Shown: positions 1 to 6,597 of the stretch, one piece after another
How positions within the stretch are numbered: position 1 is the first letter of the stretch
How the letters are laid out: the number at the start of each line of letters is the position of its first letter
Origin: an archaeon GW2011_AR15
GTDB lineage: Archaea; Nanobdellota; Nanobdellia; Woesearchaeales; GW2011-AR15
NCBI GenBank assembly: GCA_000830295.1
Contig: CP010425.1
Location: 1,102,952-1,157,690, forward strand
Direction: 5' to 3'
Length of the DNA stretch: 54,739 nucleotides
Position numbers and translations under genes: made by a program
Notes under the pieces: generated by a model
Told to the model about the DNA's origin: nothing
The model's input: only the letters and a program-made list of their open reading frames with translations
Database searches by the model: none

Positions 1-176
1 TTGCAGAGCAAAGGAATGTGCATTATTACTTCTGGAGGATTGACATCTTTTGCAAAGACTACAAGCTTTGCCGTGCCTCTCTCTATTGACTTTGTTACCT
101 CATTGGTCCCTTTCTTAATCTTGCCGGTTGTCCTGGCAACTTCAACTGCTTCGTAAGCTTTTTCACTTTCTGACAT
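1..176 (-). CDS. rpl7ae: Ribosomal protein L7Ae / K-turn-binding protein, 3' part cut by window edge
   Basis: Reading the minus strand from the ATG at 174-176 gives 58 codons, with the family signature [18 protein letters not shown] followed by [20 protein letters not shown]. This is the L7Ae RNA-binding face and core strand. L7Ae is a 50S subunit protein that also binds kink-turns in C/D and H/ACA guide RNPs and RNase P. The C-terminal half lies outside the window. A GGTG Shine-Dalgarno-like stretch lies about 8 bases upstream (about 185-188), so the transcript has a leader of about 80 nt from the TATA box at 281-290. The leader contains two short stems (GGCC/GGCC and GGTAAC/GTTACC). L7Ae is known to autoregulate through a leader K-turn in some archaea, but I do not see a canonical K-turn here. 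Confidence 0.93.
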   Translation of the reverse strand, partial: MSESEKAYEAVEVARTTGKIKKGTNEVTKSIERGTAKLVVFAKDVNPPEVIMHIPLLC

Positions 177-280
177 TTGTTTTCACCTTTCCCCATTATT
201 GGTAACCAGAATAAATGTTACCTTCTTTCGGGCCATCTGGCCGTCATAATTCATTAGGTATTTTAAAGGAAATTTGGGGT

Positions 281-290
281 GTTTATAAAT
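281..290 (-). promoter_or_regulatory. TATA box of rpl7ae
   Basis: ATTTATAAAC on the minus strand, about 105 bases before the L7Ae start codon. The implied transcription start near 257 leaves a leader of about 80 nt, unlike the mostly leaderless genes elsewhere in the window. Confidence 0.5.
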
Positions 291-348
291 GTTACTGATA
301 GAATAATTCTCCAGTTAATTTAAATATAAACAAAATTTACATTGGGGT

Positions 349-789
349 ATGGGAGATATTGCTGAATACATATTGGAACATGAGAATGGCGGGTATCGTA
401 TTGTCCAGGCCTATCAGCAATATACTGCTCACCTTGCAAAATATTTGCAGATTATTGGGGAGATGGATAGTTTAAAGGGAACAGGAGATTGGGTTCTCGG
501 TATAAATGTTCCGGGCGTCGGGCCTGCATTAACTCTGATTGACGGTGACGAGCCCTTTATTGGTCCAATGGGGAATGCAATGATGCATGAAGTTGGACAA
601 GCAAAAACACATCTGCAAATACTGGTGGACAGTCATTGGGGGAATATTCCCTTAGTCAAGAAATATTATGGGAGATTAATGCAGCAACCATTCCCAGAGA
701 ATTACCAAGGATATGATATCCCCGCAGAATACATGATTGCTGATGGCAAACTTTCTCCTGGCAGGCCGCTGCACCTGCTTGAAGGTTAA
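349..789 (+). CDS. Hypothetical protein, 146 aa
   Basis: I do not recognise this protein. It is an intact 146-aa frame starting at ATG 349, with an A/T-rich TATA-like stretch (AATTTAAATATAAAC) at about 316-331, so it is probably leaderless. The sequence is mixed alpha/beta with no membrane segment. It has an N-terminal helical part and a Gly/Pro-rich middle (GINVPGVGPALTLIDGDEPFIG), then a His-containing helix. It stands alone 53 bp before aIF2-gamma, whose own TATA box lies in that gap, so the two are not clearly one operon. It could be a small enzyme or a binding protein; no catalytic motif stands out. Confidence 0.6.
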   Translation: MGDIAEYILEHENGGYRIVQAYQQYTAHLAKYLQIIGEMDSLKGTGDWVLGINVPGVGPALTLIDGDEPFIGPMGNAMMHEVGQAKTHLQILVDSHWGNIPLVKKYYGRLMQQPFPENYQGYDIPAEYMIADGKLSPGRPLHLLEG

Positions 790-808
790 TTCTTTATCAA
801 TACTCAAC

Positions 809-817
809 TTTTATAAA
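809..817 (+). promoter_or_regulatory. TATA box of the aIF2-gamma gene
   Basis: TTTTATAAAG at about 808-817, 25-30 bases before ATG 842, predicts a leaderless transcript. It also argues for 842 over the more upstream in-frame ATG at 737. Confidence 0.6.
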
Positions 818-841
818 GCTGTTGATTTTTCAGTTTTTCAG

Positions 842-2071
842 ATGGCACCCAAGAAAGAAGAATCAGCTCAGCCGGAAGTCAATATAGGCCTGGTGGGGCA
901 TGTGGACCACGGCAAGACAACGCTGACTGAAAAGCTTTCAGGAAAATGGACAGACACCCATTCCGAAGAGCTGAGGAGAGGGATAACCATCAGGCTGGGA
1001 TATGCAGACACTGTTTTTGTGAAAGCCGGAAAAGAATACACAACAGAAGAGCTGGCCAAAAAAGCAAAGAAAAAGTATACTGTTCTGAGGAAAGTTTCTT
1101 TTGTGGATGCTCCCGGGCACGAGTCACTGATGGCAACAATGCTCAGCGGAGCCAATGTGATGGATGGTGCCCTTCTTCTTGTTGCAGCAAACGAGAAGTG
1201 CCCACAGCCCCAGACACGGGAGCATCTGATGGCATTAAAAATAATCGGCATAAAAAATGTTGTCATAGTGCAGAACAAGATTGATATTGTTTCTGATGAA
1301 AAAGTCATGGCCAATTACAAGGAGATAAAGGAATTCCTGAAAGGGACTGATTATGAGGATTCCCCTATAATTCCTATCTCTGCCCAGCACAATATTAATG
1401 TGGATGCTGTTATAGAAGCTATTGAAACATACATACCTACTCCTAAGAGGAACAGGGATGCTGACCTGAGGATGTTCGTGTCTAGGTCATTCGATATAAA
1501 CAAGCCAGGCCAGGACATAAGCACACTGAAGGGAGGGGTGCTTGGAGGGGCAGTGCAGCAGGGGATGATAAAGACCGGAGATACCATTGAAATCAGGCCA
1601 GGACAAATTTATGAGGAGGCAAACAGGAAAGTCTGGAAGCCGATAAAGACCAATGTAAAGAAGATCATGACCGGCAGCAAAGAGATTAAGGAGGCAGGCC
1701 CGGGCGGCTCAATAGCCCTTCTTACAGACCTTGACCCGTCTGTTGTCAAATCAGACAGTTTCACAGGAAATATTGTAGGGTTTGAGGGCAAGCTGCCTGA
1801 AGTCTGGGATAACCTTATGCTTGAAGTTCACCTGCTTGAAAGAGTGGTAGGAACATCAGAGGATGCCAAAGTTGAGCCTCTGAAAATGGGAGAGGTACTT
1901 ATGCTTAATGTCAACTCAGCTGCGACAGTCGGGGCTGTTGTAAAATTGGGAAAAAACAGGATAGACTGCAGGCTGAAGCTCCCGGTCTGCGCTGACAGGG
2001 GTTCAAGAGTTACAATATCAAGAAGAATCGGCACAAGGTTCAGGCTTATAGGCTACGGCATAATTTCTTAG
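842..2071 (+). CDS. eif2g: Translation initiation factor aIF2 subunit gamma
   Basis: This is the GTPase subunit of the heterotrimeric aIF2 that brings Met-tRNAi to the small ribosomal subunit. From ATG 842 the protein has 409 aa, the usual family length. All G motifs are visible: G1 GHVDHGKTT near residue 20, switch I with RRGITI, G3 DAPGHE, G4 NKID and G5 SAQH, followed by the two beta-barrel domains (SFDINKPG ... GGVLGG, GTRFRLIGYG at the C-terminus). The frame is open further upstream to ATG 737, but that extension overlaps the preceding gene and carries no family sequence. The partner aIF2-alpha lies at 49.8-50.6 kb in this window. Confidence 0.97.
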   Translation: MAPKKEESAQPEVNIGLVGHVDHGKTTLTEKLSGKWTDTHSEELRRGITIRLGYADTVFVKAGKEYTTEELAKKAKKKYTVLRKVSFVDAPGHESLMATMLSGANVMDGALLLVAANEKCPQPQTREHLMALKIIGIKNVVIVQNKIDIVSDEKVMANYKEIKEFLKGTDYEDSPIIPISAQHNINVDAVIEAIETYIPTPKRNRDADLRMFVSRSFDINKPGQDISTLKGGVLGGAVQQGMIKTGDTIEIRPGQIYEEANRKVWKPIKTNVKKIMTGSKEIKEAGPGGSIALLTDLDPSVVKSDSFTGNIVGFEGKLPEVWDNLMLEVHLLERVVGTSEDAKVEPLKMGEVLMLNVNSAATVGAVVKLGKNRIDCRLKLPVCADRGSRVTISRRIGTRFRLIGYGIIS

Positions 2072-2075
2072 AACT

Positions 2076-2190
2076 GGAAGCACAAAGAGTTTATCTTGAG
2101 AATTTTGAGGTCAGTCGGCGTATCGCCTAGGGCACAGCCCCTTGTTTTTATTTAGAGCCTCTCTCTCAACAAGACCTTTTTGTGCTTCCT
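2076..2190 (-). ncRNA. Candidate structured RNA, about 114 nt, family not recognised
   Basis: The gap after aIF2-gamma is closed by a perfect 11-bp helix: GGAAGCACAAA at 2076-2086 against its complement at 2179-2189. On the minus strand the inside continues with a UCUUG/CAAGA helix, an internal loop and a GAGG/CCUC helix. It then holds two adjacent mini-hairpins, GGGC-UGU-GCCC and GGCG-AUA-CGCC, followed by GACUGA. A TATA-like ATTTATAAATG lies at 2211-2221, about 25 bases before the minus-strand 5' end, which favours that strand. The sequence does not fit 5S rRNA, SRP, RNase P or a standard C/D or H/ACA guide by eye. The helix could also be read on the plus strand as the 3' end of the aIF2-gamma transcript. 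Confidence 0.42.
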
Positions 2191-2210
2191 ATAGTTTAAT
2201 ATGTTTTCTG

Positions 2211-2221
2211 CATTTATAAAT
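2211..2221. promoter_or_regulatory. Palindromic TATA element between the candidate RNA and the 125-aa gene
   Basis: CATTTATAAATG is a perfect 12-base palindrome at about 2211-2222, so its direction is ambiguous. On the minus strand it sits at the right distance for an RNA starting near 2190. On the plus strand it would give a leader of about 35 nt for the gene at 2281. Confidence 0.4.
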
Positions 2222-2280
2222 GTAACCTAAGCAGTCTAGGTAAAAATGAAAAATATTATATTGTACAATAATAACACAAT

Positions 2281-2658
2281 ATGCAGATGAACCAGCCTGC
2301 TTTTGATTATAGTGAGAAAATAATCCCTGAGCTTGATAAGTTTTCAGCGAGGGTTGATGAGATTGCAGGAGACGACAAGCGCCTCAGGGTATCCGTTGAG
2401 ATGGAGTCGCTTGAATGGCACACTTCTATGTCAAAAGTGAAAAGAGAGCTGCTGATCATGGCTACCCAGCTGAAGGAAATGCATAAAAAGATGGAGTCCA
2501 TGAAAACGGAATTTATAGAAACTGTCATGGATTTCAGGACAAAAACAGACAAAGAAAATTTCGAAAAGCTGAAAAGGAAGCTTGAGAGGTTTAATTTTGA
2601 AGAATACATGACAAAGGAAGAATTCAGAAAACTTCTAGGCAAGAGCAGCCCCGAGTGA
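2281..2658 (+). CDS. Small helical / coiled-coil protein, 125 aa
   Basis: Function not recognised. The protein is almost entirely helical and highly charged, with heptad-like spacing across roughly residues 45-105 (KVKRELLIMATQLKEMHKKM and following) and a C-terminal EEYMTKEEFRKLL segment. This fits a short coiled-coil adaptor. There are no cysteines, no membrane segment and no catalytic motif. The start is ATG 2281; a second ATG follows two codons later. A 12-base palindrome (TATTGTACAATA, 2259-2270) overlaps the AT-rich promoter just upstream and could bind a regulator. The 3' end overlaps the convergent DUF1385 gene by 24 bp. Confidence 0.6.
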   Translation: MQMNQPAFDYSEKIIPELDKFSARVDEIAGDDKRLRVSVEMESLEWHTSMSKVKRELLIMATQLKEMHKKMESMKTEFIETVMDFRTKTDKENFEKLKRKLERFNFEEYMTKEEFRKLLGKSSPE

Positions 2659-3480
2659 TTTTATAGCCACTTCAATCATGTCATCTGTCGGCTCTTTTGT
2701 GGTTATCTTCTGGATGAGCAGGCCAGGGGATATAATTATCTTAACCAGGATATTGTCAAAATGCTTTCCTGCAAATTTCAGGAATTCATATGATACTCCT
2801 GCAATTACGGGCAGGAGGAGTATCCTGATGCCCAGTCTCTGGAAATAATTTCCTGCATCTACGAAAGTGAAAAAGACTATTGAAAGCACAAATACAATAA
2901 GTATGAAATTTGTGCCGCATCTCGGATGGAGTGTTGAGTATTTCTTGACATTTTTTACTGTAAGCTTTTCCTTATTCTCATAGCAGTATACTGTCTTGTG
3001 CTCTGCACCATGATACTGGAATATCCTTCTTATATCAGGGATAAATGAGATTAGCAACAGGTATATCAGGAATATAGCTATCCTTACTATTCCGTCTATC
3101 AGGTTCAGCGCTGCTCCTGTGCTGCCTGCAAGGAATCTTGCGATAAAAAGAGGCGCGGCAAAGAAAAGGAGTATGGTCATTCCTACTGACAGAATAACTG
3201 TAAGCGCAATTTCCCATGAGGACATAACCTGGTTATCTTCTCCCTGGGATTCAAGTGCTGAATATGATATGCTGCTAACACCGATTGAGAGGGTTTCAGC
3301 AAACCTGTACACCCCCCTTACTACCGGAATCTTCGGGAACCAGTGCTTCGGCTCCTGTATTTTCACTATTTTTGTAGAAATCTTTTTATCGGGCCTTCTT
3401 ACGCATAGGGCATACTTGTCGCTGGAGCGCATCATGACTCCCTCAATCAAAGCCTGCCCCCCAATAGTTAGTTCCGGCAT
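2635..3480 (-). CDS. DUF1385 (YqhQ-like) integral membrane protein
   Basis: The protein has 281 aa from ATG 3480. It begins with the family hallmark GGQALIEGVMMRS near residue 5. A hydrophobic hairpin of two or three segments follows in the middle (around residues 90-150). Next come the paired family motifs FQYHGAEHKTVYCYE and HPRCGTNF, then further membrane segments towards the C-terminus. DUF1385 proteins are best known from bacteria (Bacillus YqhQ, Thermotoga); the conserved His/Glu/Cys cluster suggests a metal site, but no reaction is established. I prefer 3480 over an in-frame ATG at 3501 because the TATA box at 3503-3510 would overlap the longer start and sits about 25 bases before 3480. 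Confidence 0.85.
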   Translation of the reverse strand: MPELTIGGQALIEGVMMRSSDKYALCVRRPDKKISTKIVKIQEPKHWFPKIPVVRGVYRFAETLSIGVSSISYSALESQGEDNQVMSSWEIALTVILSVGMTILLFFAAPLFIARFLAGSTGAALNLIDGIVRIAIFLIYLLLISFIPDIRRIFQYHGAEHKTVYCYENKEKLTVKNVKKYSTLHPRCGTNFILIVFVLSIVFFTFVDAGNYFQRLGIRILLLPVIAGVSYEFLKFAGKHFDNILVKIIISPGLLIQKITTKEPTDDMIEVAIKSLGAALA

Positions 3481-3502
3481 CGCAAAAGGAATAGACGCCA
3501 AA

Positions 3503-3510
3503 TATATAAA
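3503..3510 (-). promoter_or_regulatory. TATA box of the DUF1385 gene
   Basis: TTTATATATT on the minus strand, 23-30 bases before ATG 3480, predicts a leaderless mRNA. It lies back to back with the TATA box for the tRNA transcript at 3531-3540. Confidence 0.55.
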
Positions 3511-3530
3511 TTTACTTAAAAAGGCTTAAG

Positions 3531-3540
3531 ATATATAAAG
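3531..3540 (+). promoter_or_regulatory. Probable TATA box for tRNA-Pro(GGG), misplaced relative to the intact gene
   Basis: ATATATAAAG lies 28-37 bases before the partial tRNA 5'-end copy at 3568 but about 120 bases before the intact tRNA at 3658. Nothing comparable lies 25-35 bases before 3658. This suggests that the original gene began at 3568 and that a unit was inserted afterwards. Confidence 0.5.
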
Positions 3541-3567
3541 AAAGCGAGATTCACCCAAAACACTAGA

Positions 3568-3669
3568 GGGGCTATGGTGCAACTGCTATGCGTCAGTTGG
3601 CACCGCATGTGCGACATGCGCCTTTTCCAAAGGCTTAATCCCACTAAAAGAAAATAAGGGGCTATGGTG
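3568..3669. repeat. Hairpin unit between direct repeats of the tRNA-Pro(GGG) 5' end
   Basis: GGGGCTATGGTG occurs at 3568-3579 and again at 3658-3669, where it is the first 12 bases of the intact tRNA (offset 90 bp). The 78 bases between hold three hairpins in series: CAACTG/CAGTTG (3580-3599), CGCATGT/ACATGCG with a GCG loop (3604-3620) and CCTTT/AAAGG with a TCC loop (3621-3633). It looks like a small insertion that duplicated 12 bp of target. Four similar units occur elsewhere in this window. Confidence 0.7.
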
Positions 3670-3730
3670 TAGCTTGGTATCACACAAGGCTGGGGGTCTT
3701 GTAACCGCAGTTCGAATCTGCGTAGCCCCA
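3658..3730 (+). tRNA. tRNA-Pro(GGG)
   Basis: 73 nt without CCA. The acceptor helix is GGGGCTA/TAGCCCC with discriminator A at 3730. The D-arm is GTGT...TCAC, the anticodon stem CAAGG/TCTTG has loop CTGGGGG (anticodon GGG, reading CCC/CCU), and the T-arm is CGCAG-TTCGAAT-CTGCG. There is no intron. A run of six T follows directly. Partial copies of its two ends flank it at 3568-3579 and 3804-3819. The outer copies could themselves pair as a second acceptor helix, which may matter for processing by RNase P and RNase Z. Confidence 0.95.
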
Positions 3731-3819
3731 TTTTTTCGTTCTGTTAGCCTGCTAACAGGACTGGGCCTGTTTGGCTCAAGCGTTTCTTAAAGGCTTGGTT
3801 TGTAATCTGCGTAGCCCCA
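3715..3819. repeat. Hairpin unit between direct repeats of the tRNA-Pro(GGG) 3' end
   Basis: A perfect 16-bp repeat, AATCTGCGTAGCCCCA, lies at 3715-3730 (T-arm and acceptor of the tRNA) and at 3804-3819 (offset 89 bp). The 73-bp insert contains CTGTTAGC/GCTAACAG (3741-3758), TGGGCC/GGCTCA and CAAGC/GCTTG (3777-3797) in series. The second copy lacks the rest of a tRNA, so this is not a tandem tRNA duplication. Confidence 0.75.
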
Positions 3820-3855
3820 CATTATTTATCGTTAACTTAATAATACACTGGGTTG

Positions 3856-3874
3856 GTAAGGGTGAAACCCTTAC
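3856..3874. repeat. GAA-loop hairpin, near-identical to one beside tRNA-Pro(TGG)
   Basis: Arms GTAAGGGT and ACCCTTAC close a GAA triloop. The same core (TAAGGGT-GAA-ACCCTTA) recurs at 30487-30505. It lies just before the convergent end of the DUF357 gene and could act as a transcription end signal or be part of a dispersed repeat. Confidence 0.5.
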
Positions 3875-3903
3875 GTCAAAAAAATATAGTGCTGTCTTTC
3901 TTA

Positions 3904-4185
3904 CTATTCATCTACAGTAAACAATTTAGAATCCTTAACTTTAAACAGGCCGATCCTCGCGCCGGCATCCAGCCAGCCATGCGCATAGTTAAGGGCGGCA
4001 AATGCAGTGACCTTATCTCCCTTGCTGCGGAAATGCCCTGCATCGCTGAAATATCTTGAGGCCATATCAAAGAAATCCTCTGCCTCTTTTCTCCTCTCAG
4101 GATCAAACCTGCCTTCAGCCATTTTCAGGGCCTTTTCTGTGACTGAAAAATATCTTTTCAGCTTTTCATCTGTTATCCTATCCAT
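3904..4185 (-). CDS. DUF357 family protein
   Basis: This is a 93-aa protein with the characteristic archaeal DUF357 C-terminal half, running from RYFSDAGHFRSKGDKVTAF into a short stretch that reads ALNYAHGWLDAGARIGLF. It is all helical, and the family is known as a helical-bundle domain of unknown function confined to archaea. The N-terminal half (MDRITDEKLKRYFSVTEKAL) forms the first helix pair. It is monocistronic, facing the tRNA-Pro(GGG) unit and divergent from the HPP-type gene. No catalytic residues are evident, so a structural or binding role is more likely than an enzymatic one. Confidence 0.85.
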   Translation of the reverse strand: MDRITDEKLKRYFSVTEKALKMAEGRFDPERRKEAEDFFDMASRYFSDAGHFRSKGDKVTAFAALNYAHGWLDAGARIGLFKVKDSKLFTVDE

Positions 4186-4326
4186 CTGCTGAGGGATATA
4201 TTCATGCTTTATTTATTTTATCATGTGTACTTATTTACATTTTAGTATACTTTTTTCCATATTAATATACAAAAAATAGATAAATTTAAATACCTGTGTG
4301 ATATATCCATAAATTCTGATAGTTAT

Positions 4327-4827
4327 ATGGATCAAAAAAAAGCATACCGAAAAATTGCTATCACTCTTTTCCTAGTCCTCGGCCTGCTGGTCGTGGTATT
4401 TGCAGCCATGCTCCTCTTTAATGTAACTGACTACGGAATAACCATTGCATCATTCGGCGCAACAGTCATGATGATACTTTCAAAAAAGAAAGTTGAAAAC
4501 AGGAAAATAATCGGGGCATATATAGCAGCCTCTGTAATCGGGTTTATCATGGCAAGAGTCCCAGGCTCAGTACTGTTTAATGTTGCCGTCGCTGGTGTAG
4601 CCTCAGTAATAGCAATGACTGTCTTGGAAATGCAGCATGCTCCTGCAATAGGTATTGCCATAGCAATGGTCCTTAACAATTTCTCATTCTGGACTGACGT
4701 GACTATAATATTTTCAATACTCCTTATCATCGGCATGGCTATGATACTGAAGTCATTCATCAGGAATCCTGAGAGAATACTGAACTTTGTGAAAATAGAA
4801 ACAGAAAAGATAAACTGGGATTTCTAA
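4327..4827 (+). CDS. HPP-family-like integral membrane protein
   Basis: 166 aa with about five predicted membrane spans. The first span lies at residues 9-32 and is followed by ASFGATVMMILSKKKVENRKIIGAYI. The next pair of spans is interrupted by MQHAPAIGIAIAMVLN, which resembles the HPPAGATAL signature that names the HPP family. A charged C-terminal tail (RNPERILNFVKIETEKINWDF) faces the cytoplasm. HPP proteins are linked to nitrite or other small-solute transport in some organisms, but here the motif is degenerate (HAP for HPP), so substrate is unknown. AT-rich TATA-like elements lie within the 50 bases upstream. Confidence 0.6.
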   Translation: MDQKKAYRKIAITLFLVLGLLVVVFAAMLLFNVTDYGITIASFGATVMMILSKKKVENRKIIGAYIAASVIGFIMARVPGSVLFNVAVAGVASVIAMTVLEMQHAPAIGIAIAMVLNNFSFWTDVTIIFSILLIIGMAMILKSFIRNPERILNFVKIETEKINWDF

Positions 4828-4865
4828 GAAAAATATATAAAACCCAACATTAATCAATAAGAATT

Positions 4866-5282
4866 ATGAAACAAGACCAGCTCCTGTTTTCATCGCTTTT
4901 CGCGGTTTTTTTTGGATTCCTTATATTCATACTCTCCATAATGAACCAGGGCCTCAGGCTTATTGCCATATTCACAACATATTATGTGCTCTTTCTCCTC
5001 CTTGGGCTTGTGATAATGCTAACCGGCTTTGTATTCATGCTCATATGGCATGTAAGCAACAGGCAGCCCTTTGAGGATAAGGAAAATAAGAGAGAAAGCT
5101 TCTACGGGTATCTTGCACTGGGAATATTCTCACTGACAATGGGCTTCCTTTACATGTTCTATTTCCATGACAGGAACACGACACTGTATTATGTTTTCAT
5201 TTTCGTAAGCATCGGGGGAATAGCCCTGCTGGTAAAAGGCCTGAAAAATTTCTATATTAATGTTATCGAAAAAAAGATATGA
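4866..5282 (+). CDS. Four-span membrane protein, 138 aa
   Basis: Unrecognised. There are two N-terminal spans (about residues 9-30 and 35-60), a charged loop (NRQPFEDKENKRES), and two further spans (about 78-100 and 108-125), ending in a basic tail. A TATA box (AAATATATAAAA, about 4830-4842) precedes the ATG by about 25-35 bases, so it is transcribed on its own after the HPP-like gene. The end overlaps the convergent RNase HIII gene by 20 bp. No conserved catalytic or transport residues can be picked out. Confidence 0.6.
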   Translation: MKQDQLLFSSLFAVFFGFLIFILSIMNQGLRLIAIFTTYYVLFLLLGLVIMLTGFVFMLIWHVSNRQPFEDKENKRESFYGYLALGIFSLTMGFLYMFYFHDRNTTLYYVFIFVSIGGIALLVKGLKNFYINVIEKKI

Positions 5283-6069
5283 CATTGCTGAAATTCATCT
5301 TGACATAATCTGCCGGATCGAGTGATTTTTTCTTCAGCTCAAGCAGCCCTGATTCCACATTCGTGCTGCCGAAAGGAATGAAGAAACCTGCCTTGTGCTC
5401 AAGTTCCCTTATCTGTATCAGGGCAAAATACCTAGCAATAATTGATGCCGCAGAAACTTCAGGGTATTTTGAATCCGCGTTCTTCTCCCTGATGTCCCCT
5501 ACTGAGCAGCCGGGATACAAGTCAACTATATGAATAGCTTTTTTTGAAAGCTTGTTATAGCATTTAAGGTGGAGATTATCAAGAAGTTTTGTTGTGTTAT
5601 TTTTTGCTATCATCGCATTGTATTCTCTTGGATATAAGGATTCAACATGATAGTTCTTCGGGTATCTCCCGATAAGCTCTTCCCCCAGTTTCACTATCTG
5701 CGGCTTGAGCAGTTTTTTTGAGTCTTTTACGCCGAGTCCTTTAAGCTCCTTCCGTATCGTGTCATCTGCCATGAATGCCGCAACAACAATGCCACCGAAC
5801 GTGTCTCCCTTCAGGGTTTCATCTGAACCGACTGACATAGGCCTGGATTTCTCTTTCTTTATTGCTCCTGTAAAAAGAAGAAGTTTCTCTGCCTCTGCTG
5901 TATTCTCCTTTTTGCCCTGCACAAGCAGCTTTCCCGTCTTGTAAAGGATTATGCTGCAGCTGCCGGAAAGCCTTATCTCCTCATGCTTTGATTTCGGCTT
6001 TTCCTCTTTAAATCCGTATTTTTTTATTTTTTTCAGGCCGGTTTTAGTCACATTGTCAAAGCTTGCCAT
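5263..6069 (-). CDS. rnhC: Ribonuclease HIII
   Basis: 268 aa. The N-terminal 70-75 residues look like the TBP-like substrate-binding domain that separates RNase HIII from HII. The catalytic domain begins with GSDE (Asp83, Glu84) and continues with KDSKKL (Asp116), VDLYPG (Asp183) and the type-2 RNase H block DSKYPEVSAASIIAR (Asp199 onwards). The enzyme cuts the RNA strand of RNA:DNA hybrids, and HIII enzymes do not usually replace HII in ribonucleotide excision. RNase HIII is much rarer than HII in archaea. It follows the 158-aa regulator-like gene with a 2-bp gap, so the two form one operon. Confidence 0.88.
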   Translation of the reverse strand: MASFDNVTKTGLKKIKKYGFKEEKPKSKHEEIRLSGSCSIILYKTGKLLVQGKKENTAEAEKLLLFTGAIKKEKSRPMSVGSDETLKGDTFGGIVVAAFMADDTIRKELKGLGVKDSKKLLKPQIVKLGEELIGRYPKNYHVESLYPREYNAMIAKNNTTKLLDNLHLKCYNKLSKKAIHIVDLYPGCSVGDIREKNADSKYPEVSAASIIARYFALIQIRELEHKAGFFIPFGSTNVESGLLELKKKSLDPADYVKMNFSNVISFFR

Positions 6070-6071
6070 TA

Positions 6072-6548
6072 TTATCCACTCTTCCCCTGGAAATCCTCAT
6101 CTATAGCCTTAAGGTATTCCCTGAGCCTTTCAATAATGCTGGGCACAAGGAACCTCTCTATTTTTTCCCTGAATATGTCCTGGAGAGGAGAGAATTCGCT
6201 TATCCTGTATTCATTTTTGACCTTTTCCACAATAAGGACTTTCCTCAGCCTTCTTACCTGCCTTCTTATGTTTGAGGCAGCTGCTCCTGCATCACCCAGC
6301 TTATATTCTTTTCTGAATGCCAGCACTTCATCCCTTATCCCGTCAGAAGAAAGCAGCTTATTTTCCTTTCTTGCCTCAAGCAATACATAAAGGACATCAA
6401 CCACTATATCCCTTGAATCGCCCGGGTTGAGAAGCCCGAGGCTGAGGCATAATTTCCTTACAAGCTCCCTGCTGTTAAGATTATAGGGCTTTTCATATCT
6501 CCTTAATGTGATTTCTGCTAAGGGTGTGTCTACCTGCTTGGATTGCAT
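6072..6548 (-). CDS. Probable winged-helix DNA-binding protein, 158 aa
   Basis: Not assigned to a named family. The middle (about residues 45-115) reads as a helix-turn-helix with a basic recognition helix (AAASNIRRQVRRLRKVLIVEK) and a short beta wing (KNEYRIS). A helical C-terminal dimerisation-type segment follows (DIFREKIERFLVPSIIERLREYL). The N-terminus (PLAEITLRRYEKP) recurs in archaeal DNA-binding proteins. It is the first gene of an operon with RNase HIII. A perfect 9-3-9 palindrome overlaps its start codon and lies just inside its TATA box, which strongly suggests that it represses its own operon. Confidence 0.6.
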   Translation of the reverse strand: MQSKQVDTPLAEITLRRYEKPYNLNSRELVRKLCLSLGLLNPGDSRDIVVDVLYVLLEARKENKLLSSDGIRDEVLAFRKEYKLGDAGAAASNIRRQVRRLRKVLIVEKVKNEYRISEFSPLQDIFREKIERFLVPSIIERLREYLKAIDEDFQGKSG

Positions 6549-6567
6549 GATTAAATATTTTAATCAT
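6547..6567. promoter_or_regulatory. Perfect 21-bp palindrome, putative operator of the 158-aa regulator/rnhC operon
   Basis: Arms ATGATTAAA and TTTAATCAT around TAT. It overlaps the start codon (6546-6548) and lies next to the minus-strand TATA box TTTATAAA at 6571-6578. A protein bound here would block transcription initiation. Confidence 0.65.
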
Positions 6568-6597
6568 AAGTTTATAAATATTTTGGAACTCCAGAAG

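Noticed and set aside
737-841. N-terminal extension of aIF2-gamma starting at ATG 737
   Set aside because: It overlaps the preceding gene, contains the TATA box at 809-817 and carries no family sequence; ATG 842 gives the standard length.
3568-3657. Second tRNA gene before tRNA-Pro(GGG)
   Set aside because: Only the first 12 bases match; no anticodon arm, T-arm or acceptor partner follows within tRNA length.
3731-3819. Tandem tRNA duplication as the origin of the 3'-end copies
   Set aside because: The spacing is about 90 bp for both a 73-nt tRNA-Pro and a 136-nt tRNA-Leu gene, and the inserts carry no remnant of the tRNA body.
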